A stretch of DNA of 64,000 nt, from NCBI GenBank assembly GCA_001749745.1, contig JWTM01000424.1:372001-436000 (forward strand), given 5' to 3'. How positions within the stretch are numbered: position 1 is the first letter of the stretch; the number at the start of each line of letters is the position of its first letter. The notes beneath the pieces were generated by a model that saw only the letters and a list, made by a program, of their open reading frames with translations, searched no databases and was not told the DNA's origin. The position numbers and the translations under genes were made by a program. Positions 42,956 through 50,667 of this stretch are shown here, one piece after another. Origin of the DNA: Candidatus Marispirochaeta associata. GTDB lineage: Bacteria > Spirochaetota > Spirochaetia > JC444 > Marispirochaetaceae.

Positions 42956-43915
42956 ATGGCAATATTGCTTCTGATTCTGGCGCAGATTGCGCCCATATTC
43001 CTGGTGCTGATGATGGGTTACGCGGCCTTCGCCCTGCGCTGGGTCGACAGCGCCTTTATCGTCAGCGCCAACAAGCTCGTCTTCAAGGCCGCTTTGCCGT
43101 CGCTCCTCTTCTTGAGCGTCTCCGGCGCCGACTTCGGGACAGAGTTCCCGTGGCGGGAGATTGCCGCCTTCTCCCTGGCCATGCTCTTGACCTTGGCCGC
43201 GGCCTGGGGGACGGGGCTCAGCCTGCGGCTGCCGAGAGCCCGGCTGGCCTCCTTCCTGCAAGGGGCTATTCGGGGGAACTTCGCGATCATCGGTCTGGCG
43301 GTAATAGAGCAGGTTCTGGGAGAAGCATCCCTCGCCTGGGCTGCGGTTCTGCTGGCATTCTTCCTGCCACTCCATAACTTCGTCAGCGTCGCGGTGCTTA
43401 CCGGCTTTAGCGGCGGCGAGGAAGAGCAAGAGCACCCTGGTCGACACGCCCTCCGCATCCTCTATCGGGCGCTGATCAATCCCCTGATGGTGGCGATCTA
43501 CCTCGGCGCGATCACGGCGGTATTCGATATACCCTTACCTGTGATGCTTATCGACGCGCTGACCTATATAAAACGCTTGGGGCTGCCCCTGGCGCTGGTC
43601 GGTATCGGCGGCTCCATGGTCGCGTATCACAACGGAGGACATCTGCCGTTGGCAGCCGGCGCCAGTTTCTTTAAGCTCCTCTGGATGCCCCTGATCGCCG
43701 GGCTTGCCGGATACGCCCTCGGGCTTCGGGGCGAGACGCTCACCATCCTGCTGGTCTTTGCCGGCGGGCCGACCGCCTTGGTCAGTTACTCCCTGGCCGA
43801 TGCGATGGGGGGCGACCGCGATACCGCCGGCAGCATTGTGCTGGTCTCCACCCTCTTCTGTTTCCTCTCCCTCTCGGGTATCATAACCCTGCTAAGGTTG
43901 TTACAGTTGGCCTAG
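42956..43915 (+). CDS. AEC-family auxin efflux carrier-like transporter
   Basis: 319 residues, ten predicted membrane segments in two inverted halves. The pattern begins with a MMGYAAFALRWVD segment and includes RGNFAIIGLAV in the middle, both typical of the AEC/Mem_trans family, which moves small organic acids. It follows trkH by nine bases with GAGGA, so it may be read from the same message. The substrate is unknown. Confidence 0.87.
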   Translation: MAILLLILAQIAPIFLVLMMGYAAFALRWVDSAFIVSANKLVFKAALPSLLFLSVSGADFGTEFPWREIAAFSLAMLLTLAAAWGTGLSLRLPRARLASFLQGAIRGNFAIIGLAVIEQVLGEASLAWAAVLLAFFLPLHNFVSVAVLTGFSGGEEEQEHPGRHALRILYRALINPLMVAIYLGAITAVFDIPLPVMLIDALTYIKRLGLPLALVGIGGSMVAYHNGGHLPLAAGASFFKLLWMPLIAGLAGYALGLRGETLTILLVFAGGPTALVSYSLADAMGGDRDTAGSIVLVSTLFCFLSLSGIITLLRLLQLA

Positions 43916-43951
43916 TTGCCGAAAGCCGTATTTCTTTACTATGTTGAGGCT

Positions 43952-44485
43952 ATGCTCCGCTCGTTTTCGGCCGCCGCGGCTGTGATTGTATTGCTCTCAA
44001 GCTGTCTGTCTACGCAGCAGGGAGAAGCAGATCCGCCGCCGGAGATTATGGTTGAACTCTTGGAGCCGGTACTCGGACCGGTCGTTATTTCGGTGGAGGC
44101 CGCCGATGGATCCACCACATCGCGCCGCCTCGTTCGGGAAGTACAGAGCAGACTGCTCCGGGATAGCAGGAGTAGAAGGGAGCCGGAGAGCGGAGGGACT
44201 CCTTTACAGCTGTTGCTGGGAGCTGATCTCCTGATAAAGGATTCCAAAACCGGCGGAATGCTGAGCAGGGGGTATATGCTCACCATTAATGGAGAGATCC
44301 GCGATACTGGCGGCAGGCAGCGGGCCCTTTTGAGCGGCCGGCTAGAACGGCGTTACAGTCGTTTTATCCTCGCATCCCCTGAAGAGGAGGTCGCGGAGAC
44401 CCTTCTCGAGACGTGGGATGAGCGCTTCTATCGGCATGTTGCGCGTCTTGTGTACCAAGAGCTTGACTCTATATATAAAAAATAA
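43952..44485 (+). CDS. small lipoprotein of unknown function
   Basis: 177 residues starting at ATG 43952. The signal ends VLLSSC, a spirochaete-style lipobox. The mature protein has a Pro-rich start and a mixed alpha/beta body with no recognised domain. A TACTAT box (43937-43942) ends nine bases before the ATG, so the gene probably has its own near-leaderless promoter. Upstream in-frame codons exist but would include this promoter. Confidence 0.6.
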   Translation: MLRSFSAAAAVIVLLSSCLSTQQGEADPPPEIMVELLEPVLGPVVISVEAADGSTTSRRLVREVQSRLLRDSRSRREPESGGTPLQLLLGADLLIKDSKTGGMLSRGYMLTINGEIRDTGGRQRALLSGRLERRYSRFILASPEEEVAETLLETWDERFYRHVARLVYQELDSIYKK

Positions 44486-44499
44486 TATATATAATAAAA

Positions 44500-44522
44500 C
44501 TGCAGCGAGGGTAGTGCTGCAG
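44500..44522 (+). other. hairpin in the trxB leader
   Basis: CTGCAGC (44500-44506) and GCTGCAG (44516-44522) enclose a nine-base loop, between an AT-rich promoter-like stretch (TATAAT at 44489-44494) and the AGGAGG of trxB. There is no T run. It may stabilise the leader or mark the end of the preceding gene. Confidence 0.35.
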
Positions 44523-44541
44523 GGGATATCAGGAGGAATGT

Positions 44542-45534
44542 ATGGCATCTGAGACGGTCGAAAAGGTAATTATAATTGGATCCGGCCCCGCCGGACATAC
44601 CGCGGCGATCTACGCCGCCCGGGCTGATCTGCACCCCCTCATGTTCGAGGGATTTATGGCCGGCGGCGTCGCCGCCGGAGGACAGCTTACGACAACCACC
44701 GATGTGGAGAATTATCCCGGCTTCCCCGAAGGGGTAACCGGGCCGGTCCTGATGGACCAGATGCGGGATCAATCGATCCGCTACGGTACCCGGATCGAGA
44801 CGCAGACGGTGGATGCGGTCGATTTGAAGAGCGATCCCAAGAAGGTAATCGTCGGATCCGGCGATTCGGCCAAGACCTTCTTAGCGGAGACGATAATCAT
44901 CGCCACCGGTGCGACTGCCAAGCGGTTGCATGTCGAGGGCGAGGATGAGCTCTGGCAGAAGGGAATCTCCGCCTGCGCCGTCTGCGACGGGGCCCTGCCG
45001 ATGTACCGGGATCAGCCCCTGGTGGTGATCGGCGGCGGGGATTCGGCCTGCGAGGAGGCGAGTTACCTCTCCAAGTTCGGCTCCACGGTACATATGCTGG
45101 TGCGCCGGGATGAGCTCAGGGCCAGCAAGGCGATGCAGCAGCGGGTCTTCGATAACGAGAAGATCGAGATCCATTGGAACACCAACGCCTTAGCCGCTCT
45201 GCAGGGGGAGCCGAACAAGTTCGGCATGCGCTTCTTAGGAGGCGTGAAGGTCAAGAATAACAAGACCGGCGAGGAGTCGGAAATCCCGGCAAAGGGGCTC
45301 TTCTACGCGATCGGCCACAAGCCGAACACCGATTTCCTCGACGGCCAGCTCGCTACCGACGAGACCGGCTATCTTATCGCCAAGCCCGACTCGACGGCCA
45401 CCGAGATTCCCGGGGTCTTTGCCTGCGGGGATGTAAAGGACAAGGTCTACCGCCAGGCGATTACCGCAGCCGGATCGGGCTGTATGGCCGCCCTCGAGGC
45501 GGAACGCTTCTTAAGCGAGAAGGGGAGCGTCTAA
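44542..45534 (+). CDS. trxB: thioredoxin reductase
   Basis: 330 residues, AGGAGG before the ATG. FAD-binding GSGPAGHTAAIYAARA, the redox pair in ACAVCDGA, NADPH-binding GGGDSACEEASYLS and the C-terminal FACGDVKDKVYRQA motif are all present. It reduces thioredoxin with NADPH. No thioredoxin gene is adjacent. An MFS exporter gene follows by four bases. Confidence 0.96.
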   Translation: MASETVEKVIIIGSGPAGHTAAIYAARADLHPLMFEGFMAGGVAAGGQLTTTTDVENYPGFPEGVTGPVLMDQMRDQSIRYGTRIETQTVDAVDLKSDPKKVIVGSGDSAKTFLAETIIIATGATAKRLHVEGEDELWQKGISACAVCDGALPMYRDQPLVVIGGGDSACEEASYLSKFGSTVHMLVRRDELRASKAMQQRVFDNEKIEIHWNTNALAALQGEPNKFGMRFLGGVKVKNNKTGEESEIPAKGLFYAIGHKPNTDFLDGQLATDETGYLIAKPDSTATEIPGVFACGDVKDKVYRQAITAAGSGCMAALEAERFLSEKGSV

Positions 45535-45538
45535 GGCG

Positions 45539-47044
45539 GTGCAGAAGGGCCTGGTCCTAAGCGCGGCTATCATGGCCAGCGGCATCGGATTCTTGATGAG
45601 TTCGGCCATGAATATCGCCGTCCCGACCATACAGACCTACTTTCAGGCCGACTTGGCCGGTATCCAGTGGATCCTGAACGCCTATACCCTCGCGTTGGGG
45701 AGTCTGATCCTGGTCTCCGGCGGATTGATCGACCGCTTCGGCTTGAAGCGAGTCTACCTATTGGGAATGTATCTGTTCCTGGTTGGTAGCGCCCTCTGTG
45801 CGGCGGCCTGGAGCGTCTCCTCCCTGATCGGCTTTCGGGTTATTCAGGGAACCGGGGCGGCGTTGATGGTGCCGGGAAGTCTCGCGGCCATCAAGCGGGT
45901 CTATCCCGCCGAGGGGCAGGGGAAGGCGATCGGCCTCTGGGCCGGGATCTCCGGCGCGATTGCCGGGTTGGGGCCATTTTTGGGCGGATTCCTGGCCGAG
46001 CTCTCCTGGCGTTATCTCTTTCTATCGATGCTTCCCCTGATCACTGCCGCGATTGTTATGACCATGAAGGCTCTCCCACAGAAAGAGATGAGTCGCGGCG
46101 GCCTTGGGGGACTCGACTATCCCGGATTTATCTTGAGCGTCGCCGGTCTGGCGAGCCTCACCTACGGCCTGATCCGCATCTCCGATGAAGGCGGCCTCTC
46201 TCTGGGAATCGCCTCCATCGCCGCCGGACTACTCTTGCTTACTGGCTTCGTTCTCAACGAGGCGAGGCGCTCTAAAAAGGGGGCGGAGAGTCTGGTTCCC
46301 GGTTCGATCTTTACCCCGATTATCCGGGCGGCAAATATCTCGACCTTTTTCCTCTACTTCGCCTTCTCCGGAGTTCTCTTTCTGCTCTCCCTCAACCTGC
46401 AGCAGCTCCAGGGTTTTCGTCCCGGTACGGCCGGGCTCTTGATAATGCCCGCCACGATCCTGATCCCCTTCTTGAGCGGTCCATCCGGAGTTCTCACCGA
46501 CCGGATCGGCCCCTCCTTTCAGATGCGGCTCGGACCGCTGCTTTTTGCCGCCGGGGCGGCGCTCCTCTTGATGGGCGGTGTCGGCGCCCGCTACCTGCTG
46601 GATCTGCTGCCGGGCATGATTGTGCTCGGAATTGGCATGGTGCTGATCATTCCGGCTATCACCTCATCGGCAATCGCGGTGACCGATGAGCTCGTCGGGA
46701 CCGCCTCGGGGATCAACAATGCGGCGGCCAGGATCTCCGGTCTCTTCGCGGTGGCGGTATCCGGCGCGCTCTTGGCCGGCGGTTATCGTCTCTATTATGC
46801 CGCAGGGCTAGCGGAGACCGCTCTCTCCTCGGCGCAGGTCGACGCCCTGCTCGGCGCAGCCGGTCAGCTGACCTCCGCCGCCGTTCCTGAGAGCCTTTCG
46901 GCTACGGACACGGAGACGGTGCGGGGGCTTATGCAGAGCTCCTATGCCGGGGGGTACCGTCTGGCGCTTGTTTCCAACATCCTGGCCGCCCTGGCGGCGG
47001 CGGTGGCCGGATTCTGGATTCCGAAGCGGCTGCCGAAAACCTAG
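45539..47044 (+). CDS. MFS transporter, DHA2-type (14 segments)
   Basis: 501 residues with a GTG start four bases after trxB. About 14 hydrophobic segments. DHA2 marks: NIAVPTIQTYFQADLAGIQW at the N-terminus, LGSLILVSGGLIDRFGLKRV (motif A region) and a motif C-like GPFLGGFLAELSWRYLF. Such proteins export drugs or metabolites by proton antiport. Close linkage to trxB suggests co-expression, possibly in stress. Confidence 0.92.
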   Translation: MQKGLVLSAAIMASGIGFLMSSAMNIAVPTIQTYFQADLAGIQWILNAYTLALGSLILVSGGLIDRFGLKRVYLLGMYLFLVGSALCAAAWSVSSLIGFRVIQGTGAALMVPGSLAAIKRVYPAEGQGKAIGLWAGISGAIAGLGPFLGGFLAELSWRYLFLSMLPLITAAIVMTMKALPQKEMSRGGLGGLDYPGFILSVAGLASLTYGLIRISDEGGLSLGIASIAAGLLLLTGFVLNEARRSKKGAESLVPGSIFTPIIRAANISTFFLYFAFSGVLFLLSLNLQQLQGFRPGTAGLLIMPATILIPFLSGPSGVLTDRIGPSFQMRLGPLLFAAGAALLLMGGVGARYLLDLLPGMIVLGIGMVLIIPAITSSAIAVTDELVGTASGINNAAARISGLFAVAVSGALLAGGYRLYYAAGLAETALSSAQVDALLGAAGQLTSAAVPESLSATDTETVRGLMQSSYAGGYRLALVSNILAALAAAVAGFWIPKRLPKT

Positions 47045-47085
47045 GCCGCTTGTTCCGGTGCCGCCCTTCGCGATAGAGTGATCCT

Positions 47086-47865
47086 ATGAATCCGACCCTT
47101 AAGCAGCTCTATAATCGTAAATCGATTCGCGCCTACCAGGATCGCCCGGTGGCTGACGAAAAGGTGGATCTGATCCTCGGCGCCGTCCGCCGGGGACCGA
47201 CAGCCGGAAACTTAAGCCTCTATTCGGTAATCGAGGTAGCCGACCGGAGTAAGAAAGAGACCCTCTCCCGGACCTGCGATAACCAGCCCTTTATCGCCAA
47301 AGCGCCGCTGGTGCTGCTCTTCCTGGCCGACTACCAGCGGCTCTACGACTATATGCGCCAAGGCGGAGCCGATGAGTTTGCGGCGCAGAAGGGACTCGAT
47401 TTTCACGCCCCCGACCTGGGGAACCTAATGCTCGCCTGCCAGGATGCGATGATCGCCGCTCAGAACGCGGTTACGGCGGCAGAGTCCCTAGGGCTAGGCT
47501 GCTGCTACATCGGGGATATTATCGAGAATTATGAAACCCACCGGGAGCTCTTCGATCTGCCCGATTACGTTTTCCCAATTTCCCTGGTAGTCGCCGGCTA
47601 TCCTCGCTCAGATTATCACCTGCGCCGCACCGGCCCCCGACCGGCGAAGGAGTCGGTCTTCTTTACCGACAGCTATCGCCGGCTTGAAGGGGAGGAACTA
47701 ACGAGCCTCTACGATCCGATTGTCAAACGCCGCAACCCCTCCGGGGAGTTTCCCGACGGTGCGCCCAACTATGGCTGCGATATCCTAATGCGGAAATACG
47801 CCTCCGATTTCGCCGCCGAGATGCGGCGCTCGGTAGAGGCGGCGATGAAGGTGTGGCGAACCTAA
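47086..47865 (+). CDS. NfsA-type nitroreductase
   Basis: 259 residues, the larger oxygen-insensitive NfsA/FRP type. Marks are YNRKSIRAYQDRPV for FMN phosphate, GPTAGNLSLYSVIEV and GLGCCYIGDIIEN, with a C-terminal extension. There is no ribosome site; TTGTTC, 18 bases, TAGAGT and six bases precede the ATG, so the message may be leaderless. It is the last ordinary gene before the repeat-rich region. Confidence 0.9.
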   Translation: MNPTLKQLYNRKSIRAYQDRPVADEKVDLILGAVRRGPTAGNLSLYSVIEVADRSKKETLSRTCDNQPFIAKAPLVLLFLADYQRLYDYMRQGGADEFAAQKGLDFHAPDLGNLMLACQDAMIAAQNAVTAAESLGLGCCYIGDIIENYETHRELFDLPDYVFPISLVVAGYPRSDYHLRRTGPRPAKESVFFTDSYRRLEGEELTSLYDPIVKRRNPSGEFPDGAPNYGCDILMRKYASDFAAEMRRSVEAAMKVWRT

Positions 47866-47874
47866 ATCGGGTTT

Positions 47875-48033
47875 GGCCGCCCGCTTCGCTTGATTATAGG
47901 GATTGAAGAGGATTGGGGATTCTGCATCCGGCTGTATGATACGTATAGTTTCTGCGGTATATACGTACGGATGCTTTTTTCTTAATCCCTATTATCCCCA
48001 AAATCAAGGCGAGCGGTAAGCGAGCCGGGCGGC
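47875..48033. repeat. 159-base imperfect palindrome made of two facing repeat copies
   Basis: Left arm 47875-47930 begins GGCCGCCCGCTTCGCTTGAT and ends GCATCCG. The right arm 47968-48033, read in reverse complement, begins GCCGCCCGGCTCGCTT, continues through CTTGATTTTGGGGATAATAG and ends GCATCCG. A TTTTTT run lies at 47975-47980. The left arm recurs at 58496 with only a few changes. It could form a cruciform or a long RNA hairpin and resembles a non-autonomous mobile repeat. Confidence 0.7.
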
Positions 48034-48043
48034 ATAACTCTTT

Positions 48044-48173
48044 CTCCTTCAGGTCTTTTCATTTTATCGTCAACTTCCGGCCGTTCAAGGCCCGGGGCAA
48101 GTCACGCCTGTCGGCGTGAGCCTTGAGCGCCCGGAAGGTTGACCGCTCTGTTCCATATAAAAACCTGAAGGAG
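48044..48173. repeat. 130-base multi-stem palindrome in front of the GxxExxY gene
   Basis: Nested pairs: CTCCTTCAGGT (48044-48054) with ACCTGAAGGAG (48163-48173); GTCAACTTCCGG (48069-48080) with CCGGAAGGTTGAC (48131-48143); TCAAGG with CCTTGA; TCACGCC/GGCGTGA around TGTC (48102-48119). The last arm holds the GGAG of the gene's ribosome site, so folding would hide the start. It is either a translational control structure or part of a mobile unit. Confidence 0.75.
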
Positions 48174-48182
48174 GGTTTGCAT

Positions 48183-48551
48183 ATGGAATTACGAGAGCTT
48201 ACCTACGCAATCATCGGCGGCTGCATGCAGGTGCATTCTGGCTTGGGGCCGGGGCTCCTTGAAGCCTGTTACCACAACGCGCTCTACTATCAGCTGCAGG
48301 CGGCGGGTCTATCGGTACGGGGCGACGTACCGTATGAAGTACATTATCTGGGGCAAACGGTGGGGGAGTACTACGCCGATCTGCTGGTCGAGGAACGGGT
48401 TATAATCGAGGTTAAAGCGGTATCGACCTTTCTGCCGGTACATACGGCGCAGCTCCTCAACTACCTGGCTATCTCGCACTGTCCGGTGGGGCTGCTGGTC
48501 AATTTCCAAGGGGTGAGCCTGGACTGGCGGCGTCTGGCGCGTTCGGGCTAA
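48183..48551 (+). CDS. GxxExxY protein (PD-(D/E)XK nuclease-like)
   Basis: 122 residues from ATG 48183, set by GGAGGG seven bases upstream. The family signature is GLLEACY near residue 25, and a nuclease-type core YYADLLVEERVIIEVK (Asp ... Glu-x-Lys) follows near residue 65. Function is unproven; these genes are scattered and often sit in repeat-rich regions. Here the gene lies between palindromes on the left and another repeat copy (48561) on the right, giving the look of a small transposed unit. Confidence 0.88.
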   Translation: MELRELTYAIIGGCMQVHSGLGPGLLEACYHNALYYQLQAAGLSVRGDVPYEVHYLGQTVGEYYADLLVEERVIIEVKAVSTFLPVHTAQLLNYLAISHCPVGLLVNFQGVSLDWRRLARSG

Positions 48552-48560
48552 GGGAGTCTC

Positions 48561-48595
48561 GGCCGCCCGCTACGCTTGATTAATGGGGATGGAAG
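48561..48595 (+). repeat. dispersed repeat copy after the GxxExxY gene
   Basis: Begins GGCCGCCCGCTACGCTTGAT and continues TAATGGGGATGGAAG. It matches the left arm at 47875 and the copies at 49667, 50398, 58496 and 59491, with scattered changes. It starts nine bases after the stop codon. Confidence 0.7.
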
Positions 48596-48640
48596 AAAAT
48601 TATTGGAAGGTTGAGTAGGTCGAGAGTACTCTACAGAGAG

Positions 48641-49519
48641 TCATTTCCACCATTCTTCTAACCCCAGATCTCGGGGAGATATGCTCTTATTCTCTGAAAA
48701 CAACTGGAGAACGCTCCTCTCCCAATCAGGATTTTCTCCAATGGTTTCAAGGAGATGAAGTATCATTGGAATAAAAGCACCTAGTCTCGATCGCCCTTTT
48801 TCAAGAATAGGAAAACCCTTGTCAACTGTCCTCACTTTAGGGAAATTGACGAATACATTGTTCCATAGCCTGGAGTGATGCGCACATACATTCCTCAGTT
48901 CTGAGAGAGCCTTTAACCAGGAGACCAGTACGGAGTGATCTACATGCAGCTTTTTGGCTGCTTCTTTTTGAAGTGCTGTCTGCAAGTTTTCATAGAGTTT
49001 AGAGATTGTCCCCAAGGTTAGGATTTCGACGATCACCCAGAAGGGTGGATATGCACAATCGTATTTTTTGCTGAAGTGAGTAATGAAAGGTTCTTTCTTT
49101 TTTTGATATACAGCTGAATCTATTACTTTAAGAAACGAAGCATATTTCTTAAAATCCTTGAAGAGTTGATGGTCTTGATAGCAGAAAGGTCCCGCCTCCT
49201 CTGCGAGAGCATCACAGATAGTAGTGCGGACCGCGATTTCGACGCTTTGAATCGCTTCGAAGAAGAGTTCGCGAAGTTTCTGATCGAAGTGCACAAGGTG
49301 GATGACTTCCTCAAAATCGAGAGACCTTAATAGCTCATGTGTTCTGTCTTCGCTTTTCTTCTCAAAGTAGTATATGTACCCGCTGATGTAGTAATAGTTT
49401 TGGTAGGTCAGGAAACGTTCTGCCTCTGGCCGATTATTGAAGGAGATATGTCTGGATTCTAGTAGCCGAATTTGTTGGTCAACAGTGAGATACGGTTTTG
49501 TGTAGGGGATCTTATTCAT
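48641..49519 (-). CDS. Abi_2 family abortive-infection protein (AbiD/AbiF-like, HEPN)
   Basis: 292 residues, markedly AT-richer than the genome. Family marks are PYLTVDQQIRLLESR, YYYISGYIYYF, LRELFFEAIQSVEIAVRT and LRNVCAHHSRLWN near residue 225. RNVCAH is an R-x4-H motif of HEPN RNases, so RNA cleavage on phage infection is plausible. The gene has a weak ribosome site. Immediately upstream, on the same strand, lie a good promoter and a compact structured RNA (49549-49596). That layout matches RNA-antitoxin arrangements reported for AbiF-like proteins. Horizontal transfer is likely. Confidence 0.87.
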   Translation of the reverse strand: MNKIPYTKPYLTVDQQIRLLESRHISFNNRPEAERFLTYQNYYYISGYIYYFEKKSEDRTHELLRSLDFEEVIHLVHFDQKLRELFFEAIQSVEIAVRTTICDALAEEAGPFCYQDHQLFKDFKKYASFLKVIDSAVYQKKKEPFITHFSKKYDCAYPPFWVIVEILTLGTISKLYENLQTALQKEAAKKLHVDHSVLVSWLKALSELRNVCAHHSRLWNNVFVNFPKVRTVDKGFPILEKGRSRLGAFIPMILHLLETIGENPDWERSVLQLFSENKSISPRDLGLEEWWK

Positions 49520-49548
49520 TGGAATCCCAACTTTCCCTAATAAAGGAC

Positions 49549-49596
49549 AACCCGCCCTGGTGCGGTGCCCGAAAGCATCCCGTGGCGGGTCTTATT
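49549..49596 (-). ncRNA. structured RNA candidate upstream of the Abi_2 gene
   Basis: Seven pairs ACCCGCC/GGCGGGT (49590-49584 with 49556-49550) enclose an inner hairpin made of C49582-G49563, GG/CC and TGC/GCA around a TTTCGG loop. A CACC-rich strand stays unpaired and could form a pseudoknot. A short T-containing stretch (TTGTCCTTTATT) follows. Transcription would start at about 49596 from the promoter at 49603-49631. It ends 30 bases before the Abi_2 start. The fold was drawn by eye. Confidence 0.5.
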
Positions 49597-49602
49597 ATGA
49601 TA

Positions 49603-49631
49603 AATGTACACCCCGGGTTTATAGCTGTCAA
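49603..49631 (-). promoter_or_regulatory. promoter of the Abi_2-associated RNA
   Basis: On the minus strand: perfect TTGACA (49631-49626), a 17-base spacer and TACATT (49608-49603). The start would fall near 49596, just before the first stem of the structured RNA and about 77 bases before the Abi_2 ATG. Confidence 0.6.
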
Positions 49632-49666
49632 GTTCGCAGAATAAAATACTGTAAGGTGGAATTAGA

Positions 49667-49686
49667 GGCCGCCCGCTTCGCTTGAT
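49667..49686 (+). repeat. dispersed repeat copy (core only)
   Basis: GGCCGCCCGCTTCGCTTGAT, identical to the first 20 bases of the copy at 47875. It lies just after the 3' end of the GNAT gene (minus strand) and before the Abi promoter. Confidence 0.7.
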
Positions 49687-49703
49687 GAGAATCATCTTGC
49701 CGG

Positions 49704-50315
49704 TTATCCCTCTAACGGTTTAGCCATCCTGTAGATAATCGGGGGAATCATCGGCAGACGCGGCCATTTCGATACGATGCTCATCCCTGATTTCTCGTAT
49801 AGGGTGATCGCTCCGCGGTTATGCGCCTCCACATCCAACGTGAGCCGATGTGATCCGGTTGCTATCGCGCGCGCTTCTATATCCGTCATCAGCGAGGCGC
49901 CGATCCCTCGGCCTCGATACTCCTTATCGACTCCGATGTAATGCAGGTAGTAGTCGTCGCGATGATGAGTGTTGAGGGCACGAAACATGGTTGACAGGAG
50001 AAGGAAGGTGAACCTCGCACGCAATGCTCTTCGCCCGGCCGCACGTATCAAGAGATTCCTAGAAAACCCATGATGCTCCTCGGCAGTGTATCCCGCGGCC
50101 ATTCCGACGACTTCGCCGTCGATCTCGGCAAAGATCGTGTTCTGATAGGATAAATCGTTCTTTTCTTGCGTGTAGGCTGCGGCGATAATCTTTTCCGGAT
50201 CGCGGCCGAGCATGAAGCGGAAGAGCCCTTGGGTAATGTCCATCACGAAGCAGGCGAACTTGAGTCCCTCTTCGATCGTCGGCTCCGCATTTCTAATCAG
50301 CGTCGCGCTTTTCAT
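49704..50315 (-). CDS. GNAT-family N-acetyltransferase
   Basis: 203 residues from the ATG at 50315 behind AGGAG. The acetyl-CoA loop GVDKEYRGRGIGASLMTDIE and the late AHNRGAITLYEKSGMSIV identify the Gcn5 fold. An N-terminal 60-residue helical part precedes it. It acetylates an unknown amine or protein. It is isolated between repeat copies at 49667 and 50398, which points to acquired cargo. Confidence 0.88.
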   Translation of the reverse strand: MKSATLIRNAEPTIEEGLKFACFVMDITQGLFRFMLGRDPEKIIAAAYTQEKNDLSYQNTIFAEIDGEVVGMAAGYTAEEHHGFSRNLLIRAAGRRALRARFTFLLLSTMFRALNTHHRDDYYLHYIGVDKEYRGRGIGASLMTDIEARAIATGSHRLTLDVEAHNRGAITLYEKSGMSIVSKWPRLPMIPPIIYRMAKPLEG

Positions 50316-50397
50316 ATAGAACTCCTGTATTTGATTACTCAACCTCTGCATTCTTGTCAATGTCCGGAGCTGTAGCTGATTGCTTAAATAAGTGCTT

Positions 50398-50427
50398 GGC
50401 CGCCCGCTTAAGCTTGATTTATGGGAT
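50398..50427 (+). repeat. dispersed repeat copy
   Basis: GGCCGCCCGCTTAAGCTTGA followed by TTTATGGGAT. It matches the common core, with the CG of CTTCGCTT changed to AA. It overlaps the 3' end of the small minus-strand frame. Confidence 0.65.
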
Positions 50428-50517
50428 AGAATAGTCTCTGAAAGTTATTATGTTCCTTTCGTTTAATAGCCTGCCGAATTTATTTAAGCCATGAATAATT
50501 ACATTCACCCATGACAT
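50419..50517 (-). CDS. possible 32-residue small protein
   Basis: ATG 50517 is preceded by AAGGAGA six bases upstream, as good as any ribosome site in the window. The product begins MSWVNVIIHGLNKFGRLL and ends DYSIP, a short amphipathic segment. The stop falls inside a repeat copy, so it may be the stub of a longer gene cut by that repeat. No family is recognised. Confidence 0.3.
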   Translation of the reverse strand: MSWVNVIIHGLNKFGRLLNERNIITFRDYSIP

Positions 50518-50667
50518 TTTTAATCTCCTTTACGGTGAGAACCGTCGACTATCAGAAATGTTGAATCATGATCACAAGAATATCCTACCAATCCTAATTT
50601 TTTCCCACTACCTCGCTCACCGGGGCGATGCTACGATTTATTCAATTCTTATCAAACAGGAGGAATC

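Larger units (their letters stand above)
50316..50667. other. 352-base gap with repeat copy and promoter of the ABC importer
   Basis: It contains a repeat copy at 50398-50427, a possible 32-codon minus-strand gene (50419-50517) and, at the right end, TGCTACGAT (50629-50637, an extended -10) before the AGGAGG of the binding-protein gene. The rest is AT-rich and shows nothing else. Confidence 0.6.
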
